From Steromphala cineraria (lineage: Eukaryota > Mollusca > Gastropoda > Trochida > Trochidae): 64,000 nucleotides of DNA. Position 1 is the stretch's first letter, and each line of letters begins with the position of its first letter. Below, piece after piece: positions 47,183 through 59,190 of the stretch. The stretch lies in assembly GCA_916613615.1 (NCBI GenBank), contig OU744725.1, positions 65,666,575 through 65,730,574 of the forward strand, read 5' to 3'. The notes beneath the pieces are model-generated. The model ran no database searches and had not been told where the DNA came from. It worked only from the letters and a program-made list of their open reading frames with translations. The position numbers and the translations under genes are program-made.

Positions 47183-48518
47183 AAAGGCTCTTACACAAGA
47201 TGAAGATGCTCCTGACAATGAAGTTGAAGTAATTGCTGAAATCCATATCCCTCTCTCCAGCGATGTTCCATCAACTGTGAACAATTTGATTGGAGAATAT
47301 GCTTCTGGTGCTCCGTTGCTGAACAACCCAAGCACTGATGATGAGAACAATGATCCAACATTTCAGTTTTCATCAGATAATGAGAGTGAAAGCGAATCAT
47401 CTGACGATGATCATTCAAACAACAGCAAGTTTCCTCAACAAGGTACCACAACTGATGTACAGATTGAAGTTGGTTCTGAAATTCAAGATGCAGAGTCAAT
47501 TCCTGTTGCAGAGACTGTGGAGGTTGTTGCAAGCAGTCTCATCGGAGATGGTGAGGAGCAACTTGTGAATAGAAGTAGAAAACGTAAGCGTGACCCAGAA
47601 AACTGGAAACAAGAAATAAGGAAAAGAAAACGACAGTCAGGAAAGGAATATGTGAATGCTAAGGAGAAAGTAGTACAATCTCGAAAAATCAAAACGAAAA
47701 AAGACTGTAGTGGCAAATGTCGATACAGGTGTTCAAGGCATATCAATGACCACGACAGAAGATGCTTGTTTTCTTCTTTTTGGAATCTGACAGATTCAGA
47801 AAAAAATCATTACTATGCAAAAGCAATTGATAGAAGTGACATCAAAAGACGTCGATCTGATAACGAAAATTCAAAAAAGCAGAAGTCCTTGGCTTACCAT
47901 TTCATTTTAAAAGAGTCAAAAATCAGAGTTTGCAAAGATTTATTTTTGTCAACTTTGGACATTTCACAAAAACGAATTCAGTATTTCTTTGATAAGAAGT
48001 ATGACATTAATACTGGATTGCCTGATTCTGGTGACAGAAGAGGAAAAAGCACCACATCAAAAATTTCAGAGGCAGCAACAGCCATTGTTTGGGACCACAT
48101 CAAGTCATTTCCTACAGTGGAATCCCATTATTGTCGCCATTCAACAACAAAATTGTACCTTGAACAGGACCTTTCAGTTGGGAAAATGTATCGACTGTAC
48201 AATGACCAATGCGTCAGTCAAGAAATAGAACCTGTCAAGGAAAGTTTTTACAGGGATATTTTCAACACCCAATTCAACTTCTCCTTCAATAAACCAAAGA
48301 AGGATAGGTGCGACAAGTGCGAAGAATTTCGTATTAAAGAAGCCCATGGACTCCTCGAGGATCAACTAAGGGAAACAATTATGGCCCATCATGCAATGAA
48401 GGTCAAGGTCAAAGATAAGGACAGGGCATCTGCAAAAGCAGTGGTTTGTTTTGACCTCCAAATGTCCTTACTCTCCCACGAGCAAATATTTCAAACTTCT
48501 ATTATAGAAGGAAGTTGA
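47169..48518 (+). pseudogene. DDE-like (DUF7869-type) transposase, N-terminal part
   Basis: A 449-codon frame. It has an acidic Ser/Asp/Glu-rich N-terminus (to about residue 120), a basic NLS-like stretch (RSRKRKR.. and IRKRKR, about 134-155), a Cys pair in CSGKCRYRCS, then KTKLYL-type text (STTKLYLEQDLSVGKMYRLY), a CDKC pair at 381-384, and VVCFDLQ with a likely first catalytic Asp at 429. The frame is lost near 48,505: one missing base before AGAAGGAAG separates it from the next ORF. The family name is from memory, so treat 'DUF7869-type' as provisional. Confidence 0.75.
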
Positions 48519-49276
48519 GCATGTTTAACTTAACTGCCCACTGTTCTCTGGACAGGACAGGCTACTGTGCCGTATGGACAGAAAAGATAGCTGGTCGAGG
48601 AGCTAACGAGATTTCAAGTGCCCTTGTTTCAATACGTTCTGTGATTGTTGACAAGCACAGGCCTGACAAGATAACTCTTTGGTCAGATTCCTGTGTGCCC
48701 CAGAATAAGAATTCTGGGATGTCATTTGCCATAATGGATTTCATGAAATTGAAGTCAGTGTCAGTTGTCGAACAAAAGTTCTGTGAACCAGGACATTCCT
48801 CAATACAAGAGGTTGACAATATCCATTCACATATTGAACAAGTGTTGAAGAAAAAGGATGTCTTCAGTCCAATCGGGGTCATCAGGTGCATGAAGTCAAC
48901 GATGGTGAAACACCCTATGCATATCATTCAAATGAGAGAAGGACATTTCTCTAAATATCTTGAATGTTCAAAGAATTTGAACTTCTCACAGTTGCCATTT
49001 ACGAAGGTCAAACATGTGACATATTCTCTGGAAGATCTTGATCATATTTCATATCGTAAAGACTTTCAATCAGATTTGACAAGGATGCAAGTTTGTCAAA
49101 GAGAGCCTTTCAAACGAATCTCTGCAGGACAAACATGTGCTCGTCAATGGCCGAGTGTGAAAAAGCTCTCAACCAAACGAAAGCTTGCACAGGAAAAACA
49201 GAATGACATTAAAGCAATGCTCAAGTTCATGCCTCCAGCTGATCAAGAGTACATGAAGAATGTTCTCAGAACATGA
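48515..49276 (+). pseudogene. DDE-like (DUF7869-type) transposase, C-terminal part
   Basis: A 253-codon frame continuing the previous ORF after a one-base frameshift. It has GYCAVWTE with AGRGANEISS, then ITLWSDSCVPQNKNS (second acidic residue, D58) and GHSSIQEVDNIHSHIEQ (E99/D101 as third). The D..D..E/D spacing with SD.C..QN.N fits an RNase H-fold transposase. The Lys-rich C-terminus ends MKNVLRT. Apart from the frameshift it is open throughout, so the element looks young. Confidence 0.78.
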
Positions 49277-49299
49277 ACAGTACATCAGTCAGAAACTGA

Positions 49300-50420
49300 A
49301 TGTGTCAAATCGAATTTCAAGTACTGTTGAATATATTTGGTTTAACTTTGACCTCATTATCAGTCAATGAATAAGAACGCGCTCAGAATAAGAAACTGAA
49401 TGTATCCATTCCAATTCTAATTCTTTTGAATATATATTGTTGACCTTTCCATGACCTTATAGAGACAAGCTTATTTGAAGACAAGCATTTCAAGTGTTAT
49501 TGATATTGCTCAAGTTCCATTTTAGAGTTGACTTGTTTATCAGTCAATGAATAAGAACGCGCTCAGTATAAAACTGAATGTGTCCATTCCAATTACAATT
49601 CTTTTGAATATATATTGTTGACCTTTCCATGACCTTATAGAGACAAGCTTATTTGAAGACAAGCATTTCAAGTGTTATTGATATTGCTCAAGTTCCAGTT
49701 TAGAGTTGACCTCATTATCAGTCAATGAATAAGAACGCGCTCAGAAAAATAACCAAATGTGTTCATTCCAATTACAATTCTCTTCGATTTAATCTATGAT
49801 TTAACTTTCGATGACCTTAACGAGACAACCTTTCTATCAGATAAGATTTCTTATATATTGTTCAAGTTCAAGTTCCATTTTAGAGTTGTCTTGTTATCGA
49901 TATGGTAAAGAGAATCGATTCAGATCAAGAAACTGAATATGTCAATGGACACTGTATTCTCTTTCAATATCTGTTGTTTAACTTTCCATGACCTTAATAG
50001 AAAAAGCAAGTTTTTTATAATTAGCACTTCCATTGTTATTGATATTGTCCAAGTTCCCTTTAAGAGTTGATGTGTTTTCAGTATATTAAAAGAGAAACAA
50101 TTCAGTATAGAAAACTGAATGTATAAATGAAAATTTAATTCTCCTTGAATACCTATGGTTTAACCTTCAAGTACTTTAAATAGATTAGGTTGGTTTATTA
50201 TAAGCATTTTCAGCGTGATTGATATTGTTCAAGTTCCATTTGAGAGTTAACTTGTTATCAGTATGTTAAAAGAGAACCAATTCAAAATAAGAAACTGAGT
50301 GGGTCCATGATTTGAATATTAACTTTTATAGTTTTAAGAGACAAGTTTTCTTTATGATTAGCTTTCCCAGTTGTTATTGTCATTGTTAAAGTTATTCAAT
50401 TTAAAAGTTGACTAAATAGT
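49300..50420. repeat. About 180-bp tandem array in the 3' part of the transposon, about 6 units
   Basis: ATCAGTCAATGAATAAGAAC, GAAACTGAATGT, TTGACCTTTCCATGACCTTA and GCTCAAGTTCCATTTTAGAG repeat with a period of about 180 bp. The first three units are most alike, and later ones decay. Confidence 0.85.
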
Positions 50421-51129
50421 TGAACAAGTCATGAAAAAGTTTTCCAGTTTTATTGATAGATGTTCCAGTTTGATTTTTAGTGTTTGCTACTCATTGTTCA
50501 AGCATTTTACACTGTTCATGTAAATTAAAAAGATTTTCGGACCATTCTGTCATTTCAAAATTTTTTCAAGTAAAGTGTATCAATTCATATCAGAAAAGAT
50601 ATATAGCACTATTGATGATGCTGTTCATGTTCATAATCCTTATAAACAGTTCCAAACTACTTGATCCTTAGGAAATCAATTTATTTATCCAGTTATTTTA
50701 AACAATGTTCAATAAATAGTTGAGTGAATAAACAATGTCATAGCTTCAGTCTTATTATGTTGTGTTTTATATGGATTTTCATAGATCTAAAAAACATAAT
50801 TCACAATTGCAAAATAATTCAAAAACATTTAAGTATGATTTTGATAACGTTTATACTATTTAAACCTCTTACAGGAGATAGAACCCTATGATTCTTAAGA
50901 AATTTGTTAAAATTTTCTATGTAATTACTAAATTAAACGTATGTCAACAAAAAACAAATAACATGAACTTAGGATAAAATTAGGAATGGAATATCAAATC
51001 ATCAACCATTTAAAGGGATATAAAAAAAATACATTAATAGTAAAAGGTGATAGAAATTTTGATCGTTAAACTTTAAAACAATCATAACTCAAAACTCTGA
51101 AATATGGAGATAGTACTACTGGGAAAATA

Positions 51130-51460
51130 TCTTGTCAGTCCATGTTGTGTTGTGTGCTCGTCGCCACGCCCGTCGTTCCATCTTCCAGGATGATAACGCT
51201 TTATTTGTCACAGAACCAGGATTGTTACAGATAACCTCTAACAGAGGATTATCACCATATACCATGGGCAGCGCTGAGTCCGGACCTGTCCCTCATCGAA
51301 CACGTCTTGGACAAAAGGTAAGTCAACAGCCTCTAACCACTGTTCAAGAACTTGGCGCTGCGTGAAGAGTGGAAAATCGTGGTCAAAATGACTTGAGACA
51401 CCTCATTATGAATATGCCACGTCGTATCCGTACATGTCTTGCCAACTGAGTGGGGTGTAC
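51130..51460 (+). pseudogene. Tc1-like transposase relic, right part
   Basis: VLCARRHARRSIFQDDNA is followed, with frame changes, by SPDLS.IEHV and TTVQELGA then LREEW, then text like PRRIR.CLA. This is the C-terminal order of Tc1-like transposases (QQDNARPH, WPA.SPDL.PIEH). It is many-fold disrupted. Confidence 0.7.
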
Positions 51461-52122
51461 TCGTTATTAGTGTGATGTCATTTCATGGAAACTCGGACTT
51501 GTTACGGAAATCTCTGTTTCACTGGCATGTCTAAAGGAATGAAATCAATTGTTGCACTTTCCTTGAACTTCTATTAATCTTTTGTTTCATCCTTGGCTTA
51601 ATCGTTTGCGCTTTATGAATCTTGAAAATCCATTATCCCCTACGTTTTTGTCATACATGTATTTATGATAAAATATGGGACACAATTAAAAGATCTATTT
51701 TTCATCTCCTTTTACACTTACTTTTTACCCTTATCATTAATAAAGAAATTTAAATGAAAACAGAAGAGAGACTTTCCGGTTAAGAGTCTCCAAATTTCTT
51801 GTAACAACCCGTCCATTTATTGTTGACTAATGTCCCTTTCGTTACAATGTCGAGTTTGTATTTATGAAAGAAAAATATTGCAAAAGTCTTTAAGTATCTA
51901 CGATTTAAGTATGATTTAAAGGCTAGGAGTGTTATCGATTGGGATATGTTTGATGACACATATTCAAATCGATTTGAGTGAGAAATCTGTTTTTAAGAGT
52001 GTAATAACCCAGTTTGTCGCTTGATCCATAGTTGTATATTGTGTGCTATTTGTTGTAACAAACTGTAACAAGACGTGTGTAACATTATGAAATACACTAG
52101 TACTTGTGTAACAACCTGTGGA

Positions 52123-52268
52123 CACAGGAACCCGATATCGTAGGTAAATAAAATGTAGGTAAAACGTAGATAAGAAAGATCCACCCCTCTATATAATTGA
52201 GTGTAGAGGGGTGGATCTTTCTTATCTACGTTTTACCTACATTTTATTTACGATATCGGGTTCCTGTG
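52123..52268. repeat. Large near-perfect hairpin
   Basis: The arms 52,123-52,191 and 52,204-52,268 are complementary apart from a 4-base indel, with a 12-base loop. The arm includes GAACCCGATATCG and AAGATCCACCCCTCTA. There is no obvious target duplication and no second copy in the window. Confidence 0.9.
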
Positions 52269-52269
52269 C

Positions 52270-53960
52270 CTGTGCACCACTTCAGTGATCAACTCAGCCT
52301 CCCTATTCTAGTTTTATGTTTGGCCAAGATTCGACCACTAATTCAAGCGTCATTTGACGGAGAAGACAGTTCAGTTTTGAAAATTCTACAAAATCGTCAG
52401 AAGGAAACTCATGTCTACTGAACTGTGATAACATATACTGTGAATAAACTTTTACTGTCAATAATGTCGTAACGATTTAATTGGATTCAAATGTTGAAGG
52501 TAATAACGTCTAAATCCTTTCGATCATCAGCGATATCATACTACGTATATTGCACTGAAACAAACTTCCGTTGACAAGTCCGAGGCTGCCCAAGTGGGGA
52601 GAGAATGCATCAACACACGCTTGTCAAATCCGTTGTAAAAAGCCTTGCTATACAAGAACAAAGTATTGTTGTTTTGTTTTATCATCAAATGATGTTAATG
52701 TGAAGATATTCTATAAATAAGAAGAGTCAATTTTCAAAACAATATTAAATTGATAAAAGTACATCATTTTCTAAATTGACATTTTCCCAACTTACGAGAT
52801 CATTGACCGGAAGCTGACATGTCCTTTAAATCAACCTACCTGCCTCATCTAATCCTCCCTAGCGCGGAGGAAGGTCTTGTTCTCAACTTCTGAATCCAAC
52901 CATCAAGATTTGGTCTTCTTCAAATGTATGCACACGAGAGAATATGCCGCGGATTTAATTTAGTTTTAATTTTAAATTGTTTTTAAATAAATGAGATGAG
53001 GTTTTTTATCCTTTTATTGAACGCTAAATATATTTCATAATAAAAGATGCCATTGGGCAGATTAGGTTGGAAGACTTCAAAGTCATACTTTGTGGCAGCT
53101 TGTGGCTATTAGCATTCATAAATTTTGTAAACACCACAATAGGGTCTGATATTGCCGACAATTCCCCCTAGTTTAAACAAATTGCTCACTGACAACCACA
53201 TGCAAATGATAACATAATAATAACTTATATGTACGAAAGTTATCATCGACTCGTGAATACCATCACGAGTTTACAAACTCGTGAATCACCTTCCTGTACA
53301 GTCTTTGTGATAAGTTGGTTATATTGCTTTGTTCCTTAATCCCCAGTGGTGGCGATGCGTGTCCTCATCCTAAAATCCCACGGTATCACAAACTGATGGG
53401 ATAAAACAGAAGATACAAGGTGGTAATGGATCTATATTGTCATTGCCTCGTCCGTCTATAATCGTTTCGTTTGCAGGGTATAACTCCAAAACTAGTTGAC
53501 CTAGCTTATTGAAAGTGGATCTTCTGATGGACTAGCTCTTGTTTCCTATTTGTCAATGTGCAGTTGAGAGAACGCTCGTGTTCTTGAAAACATTACTCCA
53601 TGCCAGTTAAAGAAACATCTTCTTTGATTCCAACAAACTCAGATTCTTGATATATCGCCAAGGATATCGTAAATCCTTGAATAATCGACCGGCGATTATT
53701 GATTTCAACTACCGACAGGACCCGGCAGTTATTCATGATTAGGCTTTTTGAATAAAAATAAACAAAACTTTCTTCATCAGGATTTCCTATTTCCTATTGT
53801 GAACGTTGATTTATACTCGCTTACCAATGGCTGTGTCAGGAGAACTTAAGAAAGGTCCTATTCATAAGTTTGTTGACATTGCATATTACGATATGCAAAT
53901 TCACTGATCTAAATCTAATTCTTCTAATGAGAATTATTTAAATAACCAACATTAAAACAC
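52270..53960. other. Gene-free stretch
   Basis: AT-rich DNA with no exon-like ORF and no repeat family I can tie to the rest of the window, other than an isolated GTGGGGAGAGAATG near 52,597 that matches one end of the CATTCTCTCCCC MITE. Confidence 0.45.
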
Positions 53961-53964
53961 AAAA

Positions 53965-54620
53965 ATAGAGCCATTGGCTCTGTAGCTCATTAGGCTTTAC
54001 ATTTGATTTCGCTATAGGGTGTGGCCAATGTGGTGCCCTCTTAGTAGGGGCCATTGGGCAACCAAAGCTACAATTTATAATCCTCACTAGATAAGGAGTT
54101 TGTACACAAAGTTTCAGCTTTCTATGCCTTCTGCTTCTGGAGAAGAAGATGAAAATAGGTTTTTAGGGCATGGTCCCTAAGGCCCTTATTAGGGGCCACA
54201 GGGCCACCAGCTACAATTTATAATGCTCACTAGTCAAGGAGTCTGTACACAAAATTTTAGCTGTCTAGGCCTTATGCTTCTGGAGAAAAAGATAAAAAAT
54301 TCAGCTCTCTTGGGCTTCTGCTTCTGGAGAAGATGAAAATAAGTTTTAAGGGCGTGGCCACTGTGGCCCTAAATTGGGGTCACCAAAGTTACAAATCAGA
54401 ATCCCCACATGCCAAGGTACCTGTTCACACAATTTCAGCTCTCTAGTCTAGAGTCATTGGTTCTGGAGAAGAAGACGAACATAAGTTTTAAGGGTGTGGC
54501 CCCTGTGGCCCTTAATTGGGGTCACAAAAGTTACAAATTAGAATCCCCACATGCCAAGGTGCCTGCACACAAAATATCAGCTCTCTTGGCACCACCTCTT
54601 TCAGGCCTGATGAGCTAAAA
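53965..54620. repeat. Tandem repeat of about 150-170 bp, about 4 units
   Basis: GGCTCTGTAGCTCATTAGGC starts it. Then blocks like GGGCCA..GGTCACCAAAG.TACAA, TCCCCACATGCCAAGG, TTTCAGCTCTCT and TTCTGGAGAAGAAGA recur. The same start reappears at 63,905 and runs out of the window. Confidence 0.75.
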
Positions 54621-54639
54621 AGTAGTTGTCGCAAAGAGT

Positions 54640-57600
54640 ATCAAAATAACAATTTTGTTTATCAATATATTCAACATCTCAAAAGTTTTATTCCTCGGAA
54701 CTTTCCGATTTTCATAAGTCTGAATAAAGAACAATAAAAACAGTATCCATTTATCCCAACTTTTATTCTCGCTTTGCCAATCTGCTTCATAACATCTATG
54801 AAGATTGTACATTTTTGTATCCTCATAACACCGGATCCCAAGGCAATTTTCATGGATATCACATTAAAGGGTTTTTCTGACCCTTTAAATCACACTGTAA
54901 ACATTAGGCACAGAATTGTTTAAGCTTGACATATGTCAAAAAAAATATTCCAAAACGTAATTTATCAAGGATCAATTTCAAAATATTTGAAACCTTGAAT
55001 TAACAATTCTTAAAATACATATAACTCAAATGCATAATTGGAAATTATAATAAACATTACATCACTGATATAATCCTACTATTTCTGTTTAAGTGAGAAG
55101 CACGTTTCAATGCTAGGGCTAGGGCAATGCGAGTAACTCAAAATCAATATCCATAAGCTTTAGCATATAATATGACTACATAATCCACATATTAATATTA
55201 AAACAAAAATAATTTCTTAATGAAAGAAATATGCTATCAAAACATTAGCTTTAACATATAGAACAATAATCCACCTTCACAAAAAATATTTCTATATGAC
55301 AGAAATATGCTATAACAACAAAATTTCCTTTTTAAAAAATTAGAGATTGGAAGCAATTGCTCAATTATGTGAATATTCTATAAAAGAAGATCAGAGCTAT
55401 AACATCAAACATTGGAAAACATATATATATTAGTAATTCAAATCTCAATTATTTTGCTTTTGGCAAATGTGATCTTGGAAAGCATATGCATACAAGAATA
55501 CGTTTAACCCTTTTCACCAAACCTACTCTAGCTTTATGACAATGTTGGCAATCAACTCTCAAACATGGAAGGTATCTCCAAGCGGAACCTGGATATGTCA
55601 AAGTAGATATTGAAACCACCACCACCAGAGACCATATACTTGAAAGTAACAACTGATAAGAACCATGGGATGTATTGTAATAGCAAATATCAAAAGAACA
55701 GCTAACGCTGATGATCAAGCATCAATACCAAAATAGGATTATAGGTCTCAAACACATGGAGGCCTGCTATCATGCATGTAAATGTATGTGTTACTGCTTT
55801 CTTAGGCATGAAAGGGTTAAAAAGGTATCTATCCCTTTCACCCAGACAGGTCCTAAATCAATATTGTTAATGAATTTGTGTTGGATTTACTTAAAAAGGA
55901 ATAAAAACTTGGTTAAACGTACTTGATAACCAGCTCTTGCTGTTTTGACATTTGCTTTCGATGATTCACACCTTGTGTAAGAACTAGAGCACAATTGATG
56001 AAATTCATTTGAAACATGTACTAAACCTGTTTCCTAGTCAAGTAAACACAGTGAGATCTATTTTCGCATGGTATGACGTGTCAGAATACTGTTCAATATT
56101 TTCCCACAAAGTCCAAATATAATTAACATATGTGATCCTGAATTTTATTCAAGCTCACTAAACTATAATTGGTAATAACAACAAAGATCTCATATGCCAA
56201 ATTATAAAACACACGATACTTTAGGTAATTAAGAGATCAAATTTGAAATTTAAAAGTGGTTCAGATCATTTATATGATGCATTTTGTACATACTAAGAAC
56301 TTGACAAAAAGAGAAAATTACATTCATTAACATCATGATTCTTGGCACTTACTTAATTTGAAAGCTAGAGAGGGCAAACTATTTGAAGTTTTCAAAAAAT
56401 AAAATCTAAGTAATCTATCAATGATTATAGATTTGAATCTGATTATAACTTCAGGAATAATACTTTTAATTCTTGAGTAACCAAATCTTAAATTTTCCCT
56501 CAAATATAAAATTTCTCTTACATCTTAAATGAAAAGATGCCGCTAAATACCGTCTATGCTAAAAGTTTCTGTTGTCCATATACAAACAATAGCAAAATTT
56601 AAGATGAATTTATTATTTCTGTGATATTAAATGATATCTTAAAAAAACTTTTGAACATCCTCATTTGCAAATAATTAGGTCCTTAATAAAATAGAGGAAT
56701 TGCTTTAACAACTGAAGTTAATAACTTAATTACAAATAATGCAAAATAACAAATACAGGCCTCAGAAATAAAAATTGGGATAGAAACTATAATTGAAAAC
56801 AAAAGCACGATATGATATATGAGCAAAATGAAAGAAAAAAGTCGGTCTTACATTTTGAAACAGAGTTTGAAAGAAAGTTCAAAAGCATATTTCTATTATT
56901 ATTGCTTAAAATTTCTTTGAAACACTGTATCTGTACAACACTCTGTTATCAAAGCACTAACCAACAAAAGGCCTACCAAAGAAATCTTTCTAAATGTAAG
57001 AAAAAATACAAAAATTTGGTAAATAGCATTTTACGCCAATGAACAACAGTTGAAAAGTAATACACAACTCACCTAGGATTTTTGTTGTACAAAACAATGT
57101 TAACCTAGGTCCTGTTTTTCAACATTGCCCTCAGGCTGCGTGAGACGTAGGGTTGCTTTAACATATTGTAGGGTTGCTTTAACATTTCGGCAACAACACC
57201 TTTCTGAGTTGGAAAGATTTGAAAAGCATTGCAAAGTTTACTGCAATGTGTAACAAAATAAAGTTTCGAAACTACCATATTAACTGTAGGTTATGTTAAG
57301 AGGACTAGTTTTTCACAGCTAGAAAGTTTTCACTGGTAGGAGGGATGAATTAAAGAATATACACATTGCAATGTATTATTACAACCACAAGCCTGATAAA
57401 GAGACTATGAATGATTTGTCAAAGCAATCACTATCATCCTCAACATCTTGAATTGCTATTTAGGGAAGGGCCAATTATCACAGCTTTTCAAATATTGTAA
57501 GTCTTAATTAAAAAATGTTATCGTCAAATAAGCTACAACTGCTGAATCACATTAAACAATGGAATGTCGGACAAATCAAACGCAACAGTAAACCTTAAAC

Positions 57601-58670
57601 AAACTAAACCTTGTTCTTTGGTACATCAATTGTTAAACCATAATGTTCATACAAAGACAAATATGTATTTAATAACTGTCAAACAATTTGTATCCAGATC
57701 AAAACTTGTGGAAAAGAATTAACATAATCACTGAAGCAAGGTTATACAATAGAATTGATGCCTAATTATGACAACATCTGTCACACTGATACATCAGCAA
57801 TTCACACATGATTTCACTCACTATCAGGGGGAAAATAACAAATAGAATAATATAAGGTTCTGTTTTCCTTAAACAAATTTACAAAAGCAAAATTACAAAT
57901 GAAAGCATAGTTACAAGCTACAAATGAGACAAACAGTAATTGTACCACTGTACATGTATAATCGAAATATTTGAAGAAGGAATACATATTTCTGTATTAT
58001 TTATGTATTTAAACATTTATCTTTCAAACCAGTTGCATTTTATATTTTGAAAGATGAAGCACTTATTAGGTAATAGTCATCTTAAAACTATATTCTCAAC
58101 ATATCTATATATGCATGTAGGTGTACATACCTTCACTATTTTCTCCGGGACCCAGAAATTCTTGAAGCTATTTCTTGACTTAAATACACTTTGTTAAGTG
58201 GAAAAAGGCAAGATTTTAACAAAACTCCCCCAATAAACATTATTTTTTGACAAATGCATAATTTTCTGCGAGTCAAATCTCTTATTAATAAACCACATTA
58301 TCTGTAGTAGTGGAAGACATTAGCGGGCATCAAGCAAAAATTGCAGGCAGAAATTTTAGTGTGAACACTGTTTTACTCATTAGAGGTAGGAAAATGGATT
58401 TATCGTTCTTGATACAATGGTATGTTCGTTAAAGAACTTCTATTATTTATCTCAAATTGGAAACATTTGTTTTAGCTTTTGTGAGATTTTATGAAACGGG
58501 TTCCAGTTTCAATTTCGAATCACATGAAAGATTAGGAGATGGTAGACTCTTTTTGTATTAACATTATGTCAAATAGACAGGTATGAATACTTACATGTAT
58601 TTTTGGTACTTATGATTTCTTTTTACATAAGGAAATTTATTCAAAGTGTTAACATCAATCAAAAGCAGCT
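54640..58670. other. Very AT-rich gene-free stretch
   Basis: No credible ORF on either strand. It could include the distal 3' UTR or flank of the CD164-like gene on the minus strand, but nothing in the sequence proves this. Confidence 0.45.
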
Positions 58671-58680
58671 TGGCTTGCAA

Positions 58681-59190
58681 CATCTGAAAGATCTATCTGA
58701 AATAATGTGAAGATCACCCAGTGACACCTCAACATCTGAAAGATCTATCTGAATTTATGTGAAGATCACCAAGTGACACCTCAACATCTGAAAGATCTAT
58801 CTGAATTTATGTGAAGATCACCCAGTGACACCTCAACATCTGAAAGATCTATCTGAATTTATGTGAAGATCACCAAGTGACACCTCAACATCTGAAAGAT
58901 CTATCTGAATTTATGTGAAGATCACCCAGTGACACCTCAACATCTGAAAGATCTATCTGAATTTATGTGAAGATCACCAAGTGACACCTCAACATCTGAA
59001 AGATCTATCTGAATTTATGTGAAGACAGTGTTGTTCCTAGGTGGTCAGTGAAGGGATGGGACCCCTTGCAATGGTAAAGCTATCCTACTTCTCCAAATTT
59101 TAGGGGACACTAAGCAAAAAGGATGGGCAAATGTCCCTAGGACCCCCTCTAGGAACAACACTGTCAGAAGATCACCCAGTGACACCTCAA
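58681..59190. repeat. 52-bp tandem array, 7 units, interrupted by a MITE
   Basis: The unit is CATCTGAAAGATCTATCTGA.. ATGTGAAGATCACC.AGTGAC.. CTCAA. Unit starts are 58,681, 58,733, 58,785, 58,837, 58,889, 58,941 and 58,993. The seventh is split at 59,024 and resumes at 59,171, totalling exactly 52. Two variants (CACCCAGTG and CACCAAGTG) alternate strictly. Confidence 0.95.
59025..59164. mobile_element. ACAGTGTTGTTCCTAG MITE, copy 3, inside the 52-bp array
   Basis: Ends ACAGTGTTGTTCCTAG and CTAGGAACAACACTGT. GAAG occurs before it (59,021-59,024) and after it (59,167-59,170), and the array resumes in register. Confidence 0.9.

Larger units (their letters stand above)
45916..51128 (+). mobile_element. 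5.2-kb DNA transposon carrying F-box/LRR and DDE-like ORFs
   Basis: It is bounded by the two halves of the Tc1-like relic. The short motif GTTCTATCTCC or its complement GGAGATAGAAC recurs near both ends: 45,922, 46,051, 46,093, 46,141 and 46,358 on the left; 50,874, 51,044 (variant) and 51,106 on the right. The outermost pairs sit in an imperfect inverted arrangement (about 45,915-45,955 and 51,080-51,125). It holds the F-box ORF, two transposase ORFs and a 3' tandem array. I do not recognise the superfamily, and the exact ends are approximate. Confidence 0.68.
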
